Shown: one piece after another, positions 11,527-24,500 of the stretch | Layout: every line of letters begins with the position of its first letter | How positions within the stretch are numbered: the first letter of the stretch is position 1 | From: Lunularia cruciata | Lineage: Eukaryota > Streptophyta > Marchantiopsida > Lunulariales > Lunulariaceae | Direction: 5' to 3' | Length of the DNA: 64,000 nucleotides | NCBI GenBank assembly: GCA_948567375.1 | Contig: OX419756.1 | Span: 73,882,552-73,946,551, forward strand | Notes under the pieces: model-generated | What the model saw: only the letters and a program-made list of their open reading frames with translations | What the model was told of the DNA's origin: nothing | Databases searched by the model: none | Position numbers and translations under genes: made by a program

Positions 11527-14500
11527 TTATCCATCATTTTCAAGGACACCTGCTTTGAAAGGACTAGTTTCTTCTAGCATCTCCAGAGCCAGTCCCATCT
11601 GCAAGAAATAACAGAGGAAAAGGTTAGACTTATAGGTCTAATATTAAGCTGATAGTGCTAGCACCTAACCTTTACCGTATTTTTGGTGGGAACTATCGAG
11701 GATGTGACTGCTGGATGCATCTTCCCTTCTGTGATACTCTTTGGTACGCGTAATTACACCAAGTTTCTGAGTTCTGTTCATCAATTGTATTTGCTGGAGC
11801 CTAACCTTAGTTACTTGCGGTATCCGGAGGGTTGAGAATCAAACTCACCTGGAACGTTTCTTGATTGAGAAAGCTTTCTATTGCTCTTCGAAATTGGGGA
11901 TCAGCTATGTAATGACAACTATACGTTGGTGTTGGAGTGTAACCCCGCTGAATTTTGTGTTCACCTTGGGCTCCAGCCTCCACCCTCTTGAGTCCCCACT
12001 CGATGGCAGCTTCAATTGCCTAGGCAAGAGCTACAGCATTATCTCTCTAGTCGTGCATATCTGACTTGACTTGACTTGAACTTGCCTAGTTGGCTATTAA
12101 GCCCCATAGGATGAAAGATAGACATGACAGGAAATGACGTTCACGTGCACCTTCCACAGCAGCCTCACAAACGATATGTTATTTAAACTCAATAGGAAGT
12201 TCGTCGAATACTGGTGAGCTGTTTGACAATAACTCCTTCGTTTGTAAAAGGAGTATATCCAACTTAGTACTCCATGGAGTCTCTCATCCTGGCCCAATTA
12301 ATGGTTGAAGTGAAGCATGAATATACCTGATAGTAGCAAGCTTCAAAGTGCAGACCAGGATAATAAGATTGAGGCGCACAGCCCCAGTTACGGCCATACA
12401 GTGTGTTGCCACCAATCAGATTCAGTGCCCCTCCAACAAGTTCCCCTGCATCTTCAGCCATAACTAGAAGAACCTTATCCCCCATTCGTGATCCGATCAT
12501 ATGGAAGAATTCCCGGGAGAGATATGCTTGGCCCCACCTGTCATACACAAGATTATGTAGTGAGTTTCTCCACACAGCAGAGAACCGTTCCAACCACTGC
12601 ATTGAACTGTGGACTCAAGGATTAACTCACGACGAACTCACTTGTTATCAGTAGTGTTACGGTAGAAGTTGTAGAAAGCATCCCAGTGATATGGCTGCAA
12701 ACGAAATAGACGAATGTGAGTCAGTAAGAAATATAATCTAGCTTCCCAAATTTATGCCTCGTGTTCAGCCAAAGATTACCACAAGCGCCCGCAAAGTAAA
12801 TAAGCATAAAACATCACTGATCGTAGGCATGTCAGCAGAGACTCCTAGAATTTTTTCCTGCCTGTTCCACTTTTGCAATCTTATCCCTCCATTACCTTAA
12901 TATCATCACCACGTAACCTTTTCATCTTCAGCTTTTGGACTTGTATCTGCACGATCAAACGAGATAAAGCGCTTTTCATGATGATATAGGGTGTGCGATG
13001 TTGGGTACGTAGTGATTCTGTGAGCAGGCAAATCCAGAGTCTTTAGACGGAGATTTCACTAAGTATTGCAGTCAAATCAGATACAAGACACCAAATACTT
13101 CTTCCAACAAACCAGCTTTCTTATCGAGCTTTACACAAACCTTCTTTCGTTCTTGTCGTATGTTTTTCCTCTTACTCTGCTTCAAGTCCATCAGAAAATC
13201 CTCAAAACTGGAACACATCGACGAAAATTGCAGTAACAAGGGAGTAGGTTAGTGACACAATTCATTTGCCGAAACAGGTTGCCTTTCCCTATTTACATGG
13301 TTAAAGTATTACAAAAGTGCGATTTAATGTTTGGAACTTCAAACTAGTTCTAAAGCAAACAATTCTTCGTTGTCTGCCTCGAGTCCATCAACTAGCTGCT
13401 TCCAAGTATATAGGTCAAGACTCTTTCTGTCTCCAAAATCTAATCCGGAAACATGACAATTTCTGCTCCCCAGTTTGTAATGAAGATGGTTCGTGATGCC
13501 ATGCCCGTGCAGGTGCATCTAGGATTGCGATTGAAGGTACAATACCATCTGTAGTTGCGATTCTCCCAGTGGTATTGCATGCCAATGCGCTGAAGGTAAC
13601 CCAGCTTGCCCATTCGCTCCCATTCATCCTTTCTCGGGAAGGTCACATTTATAGATGAAGCTTGCATCTGAAGAGCATCCGTGCATCCTTCAGATACCTC
13701 AACACAGATGCGACAGATGCTATCTGAAGCAAAGCTTGGGGCCAACATGAGTTCTTCAAATGAAACAAGATTTAAATCCGAAGATTTGACTCAAATATCA
13801 CAACTGATAAAAGTCCCATACCTGATTCGTAAGTTGTTGCATAGCCTTCGCAAGACCATCAAATACCTGATCCCTTATAGGACCAGCTCGGACAAGGATG
13901 CGGGGTCCTGTAACAGGCGTGAACGGTACACAACACTGCAGCTTCGGGTAATATGATCCTCCATACCGGAAGTAAGCATTAGCCCAGGCATGATCGAATA
14001 CATACTCCCCATAAGAATGACTGCAGCAAACATTGCACAGAAATTTATCAGCTTTCTTTTCCTCTTTCCAATTCTGAATATTGGTGCGTAGGTTGAGTAA
14101 GAGTGATGAGCTTATCCAGCTGAGTTGAATAACTGACCCCACAACCATATACCATATATCTGAGGAGCTTAGGCAGGGTGAGACCTGAGCAAGTCATGGT
14201 TTTCCCCTCCATGAGTCCTTGTCGAAAGAACTAAAAATTTCTTCACGTGTTAACTCGAATCAGATTCATCGTCCTTCATTGCAATCGAGCTTCCAGCACG
14301 TATACCTCCTTGCTTAAACGAGAACCGCTAAAACGCACGGCTTACTTCCCGGGTAAGAGCGCAAATAAACTCTAATTGTGTATGTGGCAGACTTCTAGTC
14401 GTTCCTAAGCAGTGTTACTTTTCAGAAGAAACTACCATTTGACATGGCCTTATCCGCTTATATGAAAAATCTTGTACGGAATGTGAGCCTTGACATGAGT

Positions 14501-17059
14501 TGTAACCATCAAATACTACACTTGTACCAGAAAGGTGAAGGAGCAACGTCAAACAGCTGTGCTCACTTGTTGAGTCCTCATACAACGACAGAGAGGATTT
14601 GGCTCGCAAACCGGTGAAGGTTCATGACAATGATTGGTTCCGCGCAGTGGTAGTTTGAAGACAGTAGACGGAGTCACACGGTCCAAGCTCATACACATTT
14701 GATTCTACAAAATGCAGGGGAAGTCGCGGAGCCACACGCCCACGCCATTACATCGATAAAACACTTGCCTTTTCAGGTATAATGGAACAACTCCTAACAC
14801 ATTTCCGACACCATCTCGGGCCACCAGGTGTTGTGCCAGCCATCCTTCTTCCTGCACGATAATTTTTGCCTCGTTACAGCATCATCATCTAAAGCTCTCT
14901 ACTTCAAGCTAAACATCAGACTAAAAGAAAACATTGTCATGAGATCAAATACCTGGGCTGCACTCTTGCTCTCCTCAAGGCTGAGAAGAAAGTCGTGTAG
15001 TATAAAAGGGTTGATGCTATCAATTCCTGATGCATCAGTAGCACAGGCGTCCCATTCTTCGGCAGAAACCCTAGTGATTGAGGATATTACAGAAACTGTG
15101 ATGCTAGACAAAGTTTCTGCTGCATTTGCTCCGTCCAGATTTGTTCCGCGTGACGCCTGCTTTTCCCTTAGCAATGAGAACTTGATGCGGTAATATTTAC
15201 TCGTCGCCATTTGAGAATACAGCATGAAACGGATAGGAAGACAACGGAGTTTGTAGACATCGAAGCATAAGCGGGAACGGTTTCTTACCATATCAATTGT
15301 GCGCAGTTAACCGGACGCAACTCCACATGGACACAAAGAGGATAGAAAAATGTTGGATGCCTGAGCATTACCTCAGCATTAGAAGTAACTGTCTCTTCTG
15401 CTGATAGACTCAGGTCCCGCTGGAAAGGTTCTAATCCTCGTTTCTTTTTCTCACGTCCCCAGAAAAGTCCACGTATAGTACCTCCAAATGTTCTGTTTCT
15501 CCTACCGAGATATACATTCTTCTGATTCAGACAGGCACTAAATTGATGAGTATCAAAGTTATCACTGAACAACTGGAGGCACTAGAAATGTGCAACCGCT
15601 TCACACAAAGGTATTTGTATAGATGTAACTGTTATTTCGTAGCAACCATCCTAAGTTAGAGTGTGCAGAGAGTGCAGACATGCGAGTGATTCATGGACAA
15701 AAGTTTCCTACAAATCGGTAGAAGCAAATCGGCAGATCTCTACGATGACAAATCAGCGCTCGGCCGTTTACTCACAAATCTCACGAGCCTGTGAAAATTT
15801 CACATTTCTTAGAAGCAACCGGCTGCAATTCGGACGCGCAAGTTTTTCATCAAGCCATAATGTATGGATGCATGTATACATGCAAATTATTCAAGGAACT
15901 GTTTGTTCTCTCCAAGTCTTCAGTCACAGGTAGAGGATCAAACACGAATATCACACAACGACTGAGTTCATTTAGACAAATAATCTTTGCTATTCGTGTA
16001 CTTCAAACTTCCACAAAATATTGGAATTTAGAAGCCTCAACAGAGTGTCACGATCTTCCAGGAACGACAGATATTTACGAATTAAATTTGGTCTTGGTGA
16101 CATGAGGTCCTGCTAAAGAACAGAGAAGGTATTTTTCCAAAATGACCTGTTATTTGTCTGAACTACATCAATTACGTTAAACTTAGTTACTCCAAACTTG
16201 AAGGTGGTGTGGGTGTAAAATATCACAAAATTTGCTAAGCCAGCATAGTAGATTTGTAGTTTTTCCGAAAAATGAACCTCCTCCACTCAAATAGGACACT
16301 GCTCTCTGGCCGGTTGAGCTTATTCCATATACCATAGTGACTCAAAGTTTAGATGACTATAAGTTTGATGAGAACTAGCAAAGTAGTCACAAGACCCTAA
16401 GCTACTTCTCTCGCAAAAATTGAGTACGTTCCTAGCTTTAGTGTGACCATCCCACAAGGAAAGCAGTATACAGCTCATCTGAATTTCGCTACACGATAAA
16501 ATTCAATGCAAAATGGTATGGATCTCACGGTAACTGTACAAACTCGGGCAGAATTCACACCGTGCAAGCGCAGGGTTCAGTTTCCCTTCAATATTCTCTG
16601 CTCAAATCTTGGGAAACTTCCACTAATTTCTACCTATTAACGTTTCTGTTGCATAATCAATCACAACAAGCTCTGTAATCCTAAATTCAACAAACGTTTC
16701 CGGAGATGATTCATAAATAAATAAACGACGTCCAACGGCAGCCATTCATAGAACTGATGATAAGTGAATAATTGACGCAATGACGAGCCTAAGCCGGTCA
16801 CACTACACACCAGAAGCTGAAAGAGATTTCCCGCACGACTGATCACAAGAAATTCCAAACCAGAATTTAGAGGGAACACACAAGCAATGGCAATCCAAAT
16901 AATTTTCTTATTCAGTTGCGTGGAACCAGCACAGTTCCAAAAATTCGAATTTGAGATTTCACTTACTTGACGGCTGCAGAGATTGCTGCTGTAAGAGGTA
17001 CATTGGGACCAGGAGAAGAGAGTGGACCGGCAGGGAGCTAGCAATGCCCCGGTCGCCAT
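11527..17059 (-). CDS. FemAB-like (DUF482, PF04339) acyltransferase-fold protein, plastid-targeting-like N-terminus, 12 exons
   Basis: Twelve exons on minus join in phase to 511 codons plus stop: 16967-17059, 15372-15581, 14953-15156, 14769-14851, 13822-14020, 13546-13667, 13141-13207, 12896-12946, 12642-12694, 12327-12537, 11849-12019, 11527-11598. Exon 1 (31 codons) is Ser-rich with almost no acidic residues, like a chloroplast transit peptide. The DUF482 domain follows: EEWDACA (about 134-140), NPFILHDFL, EEGWLAQHLVARDGVGNV, SHSYGEYVFDHAWANAY, QYHWENRNYR, QSKRKNIRQERKK, YHWDAFYNFYRNTTD, WGQAYLSREFF and CHYIADPQFRRAIESFLNQE near the end. The family has a GNAT/FemAB-type fold and occurs in bacteria and plants; its plant substrate is not known to me. 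All splice sites are GT-AG except intron 4 (14021-14768), which has an AG|GCAAGT donor. The long intron 1 (1385 bp) is the least certain junction. Confidence 0.88.
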
Positions 17060-18348
17060 TCTACTCTCCTCTCCTCGACCTGCGAATTCCGGTATCTCCA
17101 GACGTTCGTGCAACCCGTCGAAAATTCAACTCATTCTCGTCGAACTCATGCAGCAGCGAATTGTCACTGTTGATTTTGTGGCCAGCAGACGGCCAGAGAG
17201 CGATAAAGCGCTTCTGAAACGCAGTAGCTACTAAAGCCATTCAATCACAGACAAAGACAGAGTCTAGGTCCGGCCACACTCGGCTCGGAATCGAACCTCA
17301 GGCTCGATATTGAGGATCGCTCCCGTCCCATCCTGGTGATTGGTAAGAGCTGGCTCGGTATTTGAGGACCTGGCTCTGTTCGTCTGTTTCCCCTTTTCGT
17401 TCGTTTCTCTTCGAAAGAGATTTGGTACATATTTTCATCCGTAAGGTTCTTCTGATAGAGACTATCAAGGAGATCATGGGCATGTGAGACCAACCAACGA
17501 GTCTTGTTTTTTTGTTCTTTTCGTTTTTCATGGAGAAACATAGTTTGTTCAGGGTGTAGATACTATATGTAGTGCACTTTAAAGTAGGAGTGATATATCT
17601 TCCCCTTGGAGACTGCATACCGATCTTTCTACTTATTCTTTTCTCATGATTAGAGTAGCTTACTTTAGATCAATTTCAGTTATCAAATTTAATGCTATTG
17701 TCCAAAAAGATGGGATGATTCTTTTTGTCTACCCGCACAGTAGTTATGGAAAGGTTATACATTTGATACGGATGAATGCATCCCCACTGGATGGAGTTGT
17801 GTGTGTAATCGATTAGTGTGAGGAGGTCTTTCCGCAAATAAAGTAAGTTTGAAACAATGTACATGGTTCTCAGCACAGGACTTATCGATACTTTTAGTAA
17901 ATGAAAGAGTCCCATACAATTAGAATAGCTTCAATTGAAGAACTGCTGGTGCCAATTTGGATGACAAATCTTTAGGGAAGACATAGATTATGTGTCTTAC
18001 CCGAGATGTCCACAGTAGCTTGAATCGTGCATGCACAACCAAGTAGCCTAAACAATTTGAGAAACCTAGATCATACTTTATGTTTCTCATTCAGCAAGGT
18101 GCAGGCAACAATTACAATGCGTGTAAAAGTGTCAAAGGGCACGGGATCTGTTTGGTTCTAATTTACACCTGCATATCAAAGCGCACGGAATCTGTTTGGT
18201 CCTAAGTGGGTTTGAATTCAACTTAGGACTAGATAGATTTTATCATTTATGTGACGGAAAATATATGAGGATTATTATAGAATCTTAATTGGTGTCCGAA
18301 TTCGCAGGACCTTAGAAGCAAACCGTGTGAACCAGGTATTGAGAAAAC

Positions 18349-18620
18349 ACCCAGAAGAACCGACTTTCTTAGAGTTTGCATAGTATATACGATCATGATA
18401 ATATCCTCCCTGCAGCAATTATAGTTTCAGATCCAAAACGGAAGCCAAATCCCGCGCCATTTGACATGCACCCAGAAGAAGCAACTTTCCTAGAGTTTGC
18501 GTAGGACATACGATCATGATAATATCCTCCCCATAATCATGATAAGATCCTCCCGGCAGCAATGACAGGTTACAGACCAAAACGAAAACCAAAACGAAAA
18601 CGAAATCTCTTGCCCTTTGG
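18349..18620. repeat. Degenerate direct repeat, period about 121 bp
   Basis: ACCCAGAAGAA followed by TTTCTTAGAGTTTGC and CGATCATGATAATATCCTCC at 18349 recurs at 18470 with substitutions and a short internal duplication of the ATCATGATAA-ATCCTCC segment. It abuts the 57-bp array directly. Confidence 0.75.
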
Positions 18621-18791
18621 CATGCAGATGTAAACCAATAGCCTCTGACATACAATCGAAAATCAAAAACCCATAGACATGCAGATGTAAACCAATAGCC
18701 TCTGACGTACAAATGAAGACCAAAAACCCTTAGACATGCAAATGTAAACCAGTGCCATTTGACGTACAACTGTTAACCAAGGGCCACAAAA
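18621..18791. repeat. 57-bp tandem repeat, 3 units
   Basis: Units start at 18621, 18678 and 18735 with CATGCAGATGTAAACCA or a one-base variant. The first two units are nearly identical and the third is more diverged. The period is 57 bp, a multiple of three, so the reverse strand shows a repetitive open frame (TyrValArgGlyTyrTrp...) that is a by-product rather than a gene. Confidence 0.88.
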
Positions 18792-19734
18792 AATTTCTCC
18801 GTTCTAGCGCGGTCCAACGTTGTTCCTCCTTCGTGTACTCTATTACTCTGACACTTTCTGCAAGTCCTCTCAAAACATTTCCTTGATCGAAAATACAACC
18901 TTCCGACTTGGATTTGGGGAGGAGTTCAAATCTCTAACGGGGATTGATGAAGTGCACTTTTATTTCATCCAAATTCGTCGCGGTACAGTGAGAAATAAAG
19001 GCAATTAGGAGACCACACGATGTACACTTGCCCGTTGGCACAGTTGTCAATAAAATGGCCCGCAATTAAGCAGCACTTTCTGATGGCATTTGGCATGGAC
19101 ACACCCCAGATTTGATCATGGACACAAGCCAGTGATTCATTGCACCAAAAAAGCCGCCACATGCGGATGGTAAAAGTTCCTAATTGCAACGGACAACCCC
19201 TAACTCCCTAAGTAAATGCTTGAATAGCGCTAGTTCAAGTTTCTAACGCTCTCGTACTCGCAATATATGCCTCATATTCCTTACAACAATACACAAGCAC
19301 AAAATTGGGACCAATTGATGAAATATGCAAGAGGAAATCACTTTCTACGTTGACAAGTCACGTTGGTCACACATATCTGGTAAAAGCCCAACAAGGGTAC
19401 CGATCCAGTGAGTAGTCTGCGTTCAATATGGACAAATTTCTAGCACACTGTGGTTACTTATTATAGTTCCTCAATGCTGGCCAAGTCGCAATTCTCTACT
19501 AGAAGTGACAGCGATACGCCACTTGACTAGTATGAAACCGACAGTCAAGTAAAAGATATTATCTACTATCCATCATCTAAGATCATGCTTGAGCAAACCA
19601 GTTGATACATAGAGCATGGCTCTGTTCCAAAACTGGTAGATAATCGTTATGGAAACATGACAAAGAATTCGTCACAGGCTTCACTGGCTTGCGTAGAAAC
19701 AATAATGGAGCAACACGAAATATAATGTACTACT

Positions 19735-21545
19735 TCACTTGGAGCTGCTAAGGTATTTGTTGAGACCGGGCGTGATTTCGGGTGAGCAGTTCTTGACATA
19801 CATTCTAATGCCGTGATCCTTGTAGCTCTTTCCCTCGCTGTAGTTCTCAAGCACTCCAGCTGACCTGTCATCCTTGTTGATTCTTTACGAAAGGCCAAAA
19901 ACACCAGTTAGGTCCAACCTTACGTCAAATGGAGCAAGTGCAATGAAAGATGTCTCTTCTATACAGACCGGCACCTGAACAGTGTAATTCGTGATGCACA
20001 GCCTCTACAAGAGACAATCAAGCAACATATCTTATGTGTGCTGGAAGGCCTGTTCTTCCAGGTACAGTTTGCTTCTTCCAAGTGTGAAAGTAACTGGTAC
20101 CAGACAATCATTCGATCTACTGGACAGGCTTTGTACGCAGACATAACGAAAGAAAAAAATGGTTGGTTATAACTAACCGGACATCAGGGTTGATAGCCAG
20201 ATTGCGGAAGATGCAAAACCCGCAGAGCCCTACAGCAGTTCCCATTGCCACAAAGAGAGGGTAGATCTGCAATATAGTATCAGATTCTTAGTTATCGGGC
20301 CCAATTTGGAAGAGCTGGAAATAAAAGACAAACTTGAGTGCTATCTTGTAGGTAGCGCAAGAGTAACAAGCCAAAGAATTATCAAACTTTACAAACAAAT
20401 AACGCAAGAACGGTTCGTATTTCCCATTTCAAGGCTGCATCTTCTCAGTACATAAAGCATCTTCAGTTCAATGATTAAAGTACTCACGAGTGACGACAGG
20501 GATAAAGGATGGTAAAAGCCTTCTCCAAACCACCTGAATCTCTGACTAAATGACTTTCAGGCCATTGGATTAAGAGGAACTTAAAACCAAAAGGCCTAGA
20601 TCAAAGCCAAAGACATCGCAACAGTTTGACCGGATTCTACAATAGAGCATCAGCTCCAAGGAACTAGTTGACAAAACGTCAAGCACAGAACAAGTGGGTA
20701 GGGGATAGTTGACGTTACTGGGTTAGCGCTTGACATAAATAGTATGATACTTAAAAGCTAGTTATGAACAAGAAAAACATCAAGGACACTAACAACGAAC
20801 ACCAAAGATGATTATGCTTTGGGCGAAACCAAGTAGCTTTATTATATGAGTCCTCTCATGCTTGTCTGCAGTATAATTATCACACCTTTGCTGGCGTAGA
20901 GCACCCGAGAAAGAATCGAGTTAGCGCAGTGTTCATATGCAAGAAAAAACAATCCCATTCCCTCAAAGCCGCAGGAACCGTATGCCCCTACGTCTTGACA
21001 GGTAAGACTAAAAATTATAGCGATCTGAATGACGAAGTTCAGATCAATTCACTCACGATTGGGCGACAAAACACACACATGCTATGACCAACACGCTGGC
21101 CGAGCTCTTGAAGAGCCCTACAAATCAACTGGAACCATACAGTTGAAAGCTAGATTTAAAGGCCGCAACCGTACTAACGATAGTCAGTGAAACCCCTCAT
21201 CAAGGGTTTTCTCCACACTACCCCAGAATCCGAAGAACTCCGCAATCACGAACCAATCACATACAGCTCGTTTCAAAGCCCTAATTCAGACCCGAAAACA
21301 GACGACACCTCATACGACACCAGTTCGCAAAACACACCGTCATCTCCATATCACCAGAAACTAGATCCGATTTCTTAGCCTCAGAATCAGCAAAAGTAGA
21401 TTGAAATCTCTATTACACGAATTCTCAGTGAGAGATACGCAACACAAGTCTGGTCAACTAAACATCGAAACAGAAACATGAACGAAACTCAACGTGAGCA
21501 GAAAAATCTCACCTCAGGTTTGATCCATCGGCTTCCTCCGCCCAT
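19735..21545 (-). CDS. B12D / MLRQ-like small mitochondrial protein, 3 exons
   Basis: Exons 21513-21545, 20178-20266 and 19735-19882 join in phase to 89 codons plus stop. Exon 1 encodes RWIKPE after a short Met-Gly start. Exon 2 encodes IYPLFVAMGTAVGLCGF, a single membrane span (about residues 12-30), then RNLAINPDVR. Exon 3 encodes INKDDRSAGVLENYSEG and a polar tail ending SSSK. This is the B12D pattern (PF06522): RW-x-(R/K)-PE, one transmembrane helix, NPDVR, N-K, and VLENY-x-EG. The length (about 90 aa) is usual for the family. B12D proteins are small inner-mitochondrial-membrane proteins related to the NDUFA4/MLRQ subunit and are linked to respiration and seed or stress biology. Splice sites: GAG|GTGAGA, GCAG|ATC, CCG|GTTAGT, AAAG|AATC. 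Intron 2 sits inside a codon; intron 1 is 1246 bp. No defects seen. Confidence 0.93.
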
Positions 21546-24500
21546 GTTGAAGGATTGCAATTCCACACTCTAACAATGACGATGCAGCAGAGAGAAAGAG
21601 GGCGATATACGGTACGCGAAGTTGGAAACGAGCCACTACTTCCTGACTCCCTTCCTTCCGCCTTTTCCCCTCTTTACAAGAAGAAGAAAGGACTCCCTCT
21701 TCTCGGCGGGCCACACGCGATCTGCGACCATCGCACGGCTCACACTGAATTGACCGCCACCTCCGGTCGAAAGACGGCAGTTCCGCATACTGATTCGCCT
21801 TCTGCACAAACACAGCCACCTTTAGCCTCGATCACCGCCAACTTTAGCTCCAATCAGACGTCTTGCTCAACAATCTAGCAAGCGATTTATTTTAACCTGT
21901 CTCCGTATTTGTGGATCGGAAAATGGTGCAAACGGGTGAACTTTTGGTAATGTGCTCACCCGCACTGATTTGGCTGTGTCTACTAACTAATAACATTCAG
22001 CTAACTTGATAGGCGTCTAGAAGACGTCGTTGGCTGAGGAACTACGCTCTCTCTAGCAAGGTCGAGGTCAATCCTCGAGTATGCTGTGAGAGTAAGTTAC
22101 CTGGCGCAAAGAACATGGCATTTTCCGTTCTGAAAGGCTCGTCCGAAGCTTCTCCTCATGGTGTAGCTGTCATCTGACGTCGACCATAACCAGATTTTTC
22201 ATCCACGATCTTATTTCGATCGATCGAGTGTTGTTCGACGGAACTTGCGAAGTGAGTAAAAGTTTTAAACAGTTTCCTTCCATCGGTGGACCCTTGACCA
22301 TGAGGTATTTATAAGAAAATATTCCTCTCGAGAAGACATTCATACTATTCTGAAGAAATTGAATGAGTTGGAGGTGAGTGCGAGGAGTGGACGCCCCAGA
22401 GACAGCTTATCAAGTCTGGAGTGCATCAATAGGATACAGAAATGTTCTCCTGACTTTCCTGTTATATCGATAGCTGACTTTCTTGTGAGGTTGTAGTCCA
22501 AGCTCCTAGTTCCGTTCCTAATTCAGACTGCTCCCATGAACACTAATGAATTCTTCATCCCGCTCGTCATGATCAACCAGGTTTGTCTAATCTGTCGACG
22601 TATCTGAGTTGCAGCCAAGTGGACATCACAGCAGGCTTGAGTATTGGCCGATCGTCATTCACTGAAATCTCCCATCGCCATTTAAGTTTTGCTTCGTCCC
22701 TTCATGCGGACCACTCAGTCGTCACTTCCATCGCACGCCCCGCGAGGCTGAAATGAACATGGCCCATCATGTGTTCAGGAACTTTCGATCCAAACTTTGC
22801 AGCCAATCTGCAATTGATCGTCCGGTTTCGCAACTCAAAGAACTTGTGGTTTTTAACAACACAGCTTTTCTTATGAGGAGATCGCTAACACTATGGTGCA
22901 ACTTCTCGTCTGTGTTGGGAGTTTGCATGGCGATTAAGTTTTCGGTGGGAATTCTAAGCTGTCCTCAGGATGTGTGCCTCCGGCATGCAGTTGTCCGGCG
23001 CTGCGCATCTAAATGCGTGTAATTTTCCTTCGTGGAAACGTGGCATTGACGACTAATTTAAATGTGAAAAATCGAGCTAGTCTTAGGTACGTATTTTGGG
23101 GAATCGGCAAAAGTAGGATCTTTACTAAGGGTTTAGGTGGCGAATCAAACTACATGATGCCGAATCGAATTACACACTCTCAATTCATTGCAGAAGTGCC
23201 TTGGCTCAGATGGTCAAAAGAAACGACACTCATAAAATGGGGAGACCTATCAAGCCTTACAAGGATAAACCTAAGAGGTAAGATGCTCAAATGGGGCTGG
23301 CTAAACACCATTTCAAGCCCCGCGGGCTCAGATTCAGTGTACATGATTCGGCAGTTGCCGAAACTTCTTCGTATCTATTTCAGCATTGTGGAGGTTCTCC
23401 ATCAATCAACACTTACTCTATAGTTAGGCGACGTCTCGATGATTTCGCAAAGGAAAGAGCAAGTGGCAACTGTCGGTGTCTGCACCAGTACTCCAATCCT
23501 TGTTTTGAGAGATTGTGAGAGCAAGCTAGACGGTTTTGACTTAGTCGTTTCTCTTCTAAACGACTTTTGTATGGATAAAATACAAATGATTAACAAACAC
23601 CATCGCTTGCACAAGTGGTACGCACATTTGTTTCTCGAAGGCATGCACTGGTCACAAACTGGGTTTTCTGCTGATTGTTGTACTTCACCAGTTTAACATG
23701 TTCTCAGTATGTTCACAATTGTGAAATGAGGGGCGTCTGGCTAGGTTTAGCGGATCTTTCGTACCTAAAATGTTTTGCTTTCTCGAGAATTATCCAATGT
23801 AGAGAGAAAAGCAATATTTCCTGTAAGCAAGTTTCAAAAATGTTCCTACTTTTAATTTCTATTGGATAAAATGGTAACTACCGTTACTAAGTTATGTACA
23901 ACAGGAGGACAGATGATAGTGAATTGTCCAAAAGTTCGTCTTTAGGGGCAGTGAAAGATGGCAGTTGGAAGTATGATGTTAGTGTATCGGGCGTTCAGGT
24001 TACAATGCATTTACATATCAATGTCTTGCGGATTGAAGTAAAAGGGTGGGAGTGTACATAATTTATTTCATTGTACCGGATTTGCAGGATATACATTTCC
24101 TTTATCCAGGACTGTCTTGCGGGTTGAAGGAAAGAGTGGGTATAGATGTACATGTTTCATTTCGTTGTTTCGATATGTGCAGTGCAGAGAATTCTATCGT
24201 TCGTACCATTTCTTTTGCTTCCGAATGTTACTTAACGGTACATATTCACTACGCGATGGATTATGCGCACAAACAGAGTACATTCCATTAGGTAAACCTT
24301 CATATTTTAGATGGACCATCTTTCAATGCGAGGATAAGTTTGCCGCTTAACATTTGTTCAGCTCTATTGTTTTGTTACATATCCAGATTTAGAGCGCTAG
24401 TAATGAGGCCAGTTTTGTACAGAGTATGATCTGAACAACCAAGAGGAAAGTCAAAGTCATCAACTCTTCCAGAATACGGACCGTTTCGAGTATCAAGTCC

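Larger units (their letters stand above)
17060..19734. other. Intergenic region with tandem repeats, no gene recognised
   Basis: This lies upstream of the FemAB-like gene and downstream of the B12D gene (both minus). It should hold the FemAB-like promoter and the B12D 3' UTR. No coding match was found. Two tandem arrays occupy 18349-18791. Confidence 0.4.

Noticed and set aside
15285-15371. Read-through of exon 2 of the FemAB-like gene
   Set aside because: Sequence after GAG|GTAATG has no family similarity, while splicing to 15156 keeps phase and leads into the conserved domain.
16661-16966. Continuation of the exon 1 reading frame of the FemAB-like gene past 16967
   Set aside because: The frame crosses a strong donor CAA|GTAAGT, and the downstream residues do not match the family. 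The phase-correct joining to exon 2 explains exon 1 better.
17285-17310. tRNA-like B box (GGAATCGAACCTCAGG)
   Set aside because: A single B-box-like word without a cloverleaf or A box at the right distance on either strand.
18419-18769. Minus-strand open frame with repeating Tyr-Val-Arg-Gly-Tyr-Trp units
   Set aside because: It is a by-product of the 57-bp tandem repeat, whose period is a multiple of three. There is no start context or family match.
18349-18791. CRISPR-like array
   Set aside because: Units are contiguous tandem repeats without unique spacers, and the genome is a plant's.
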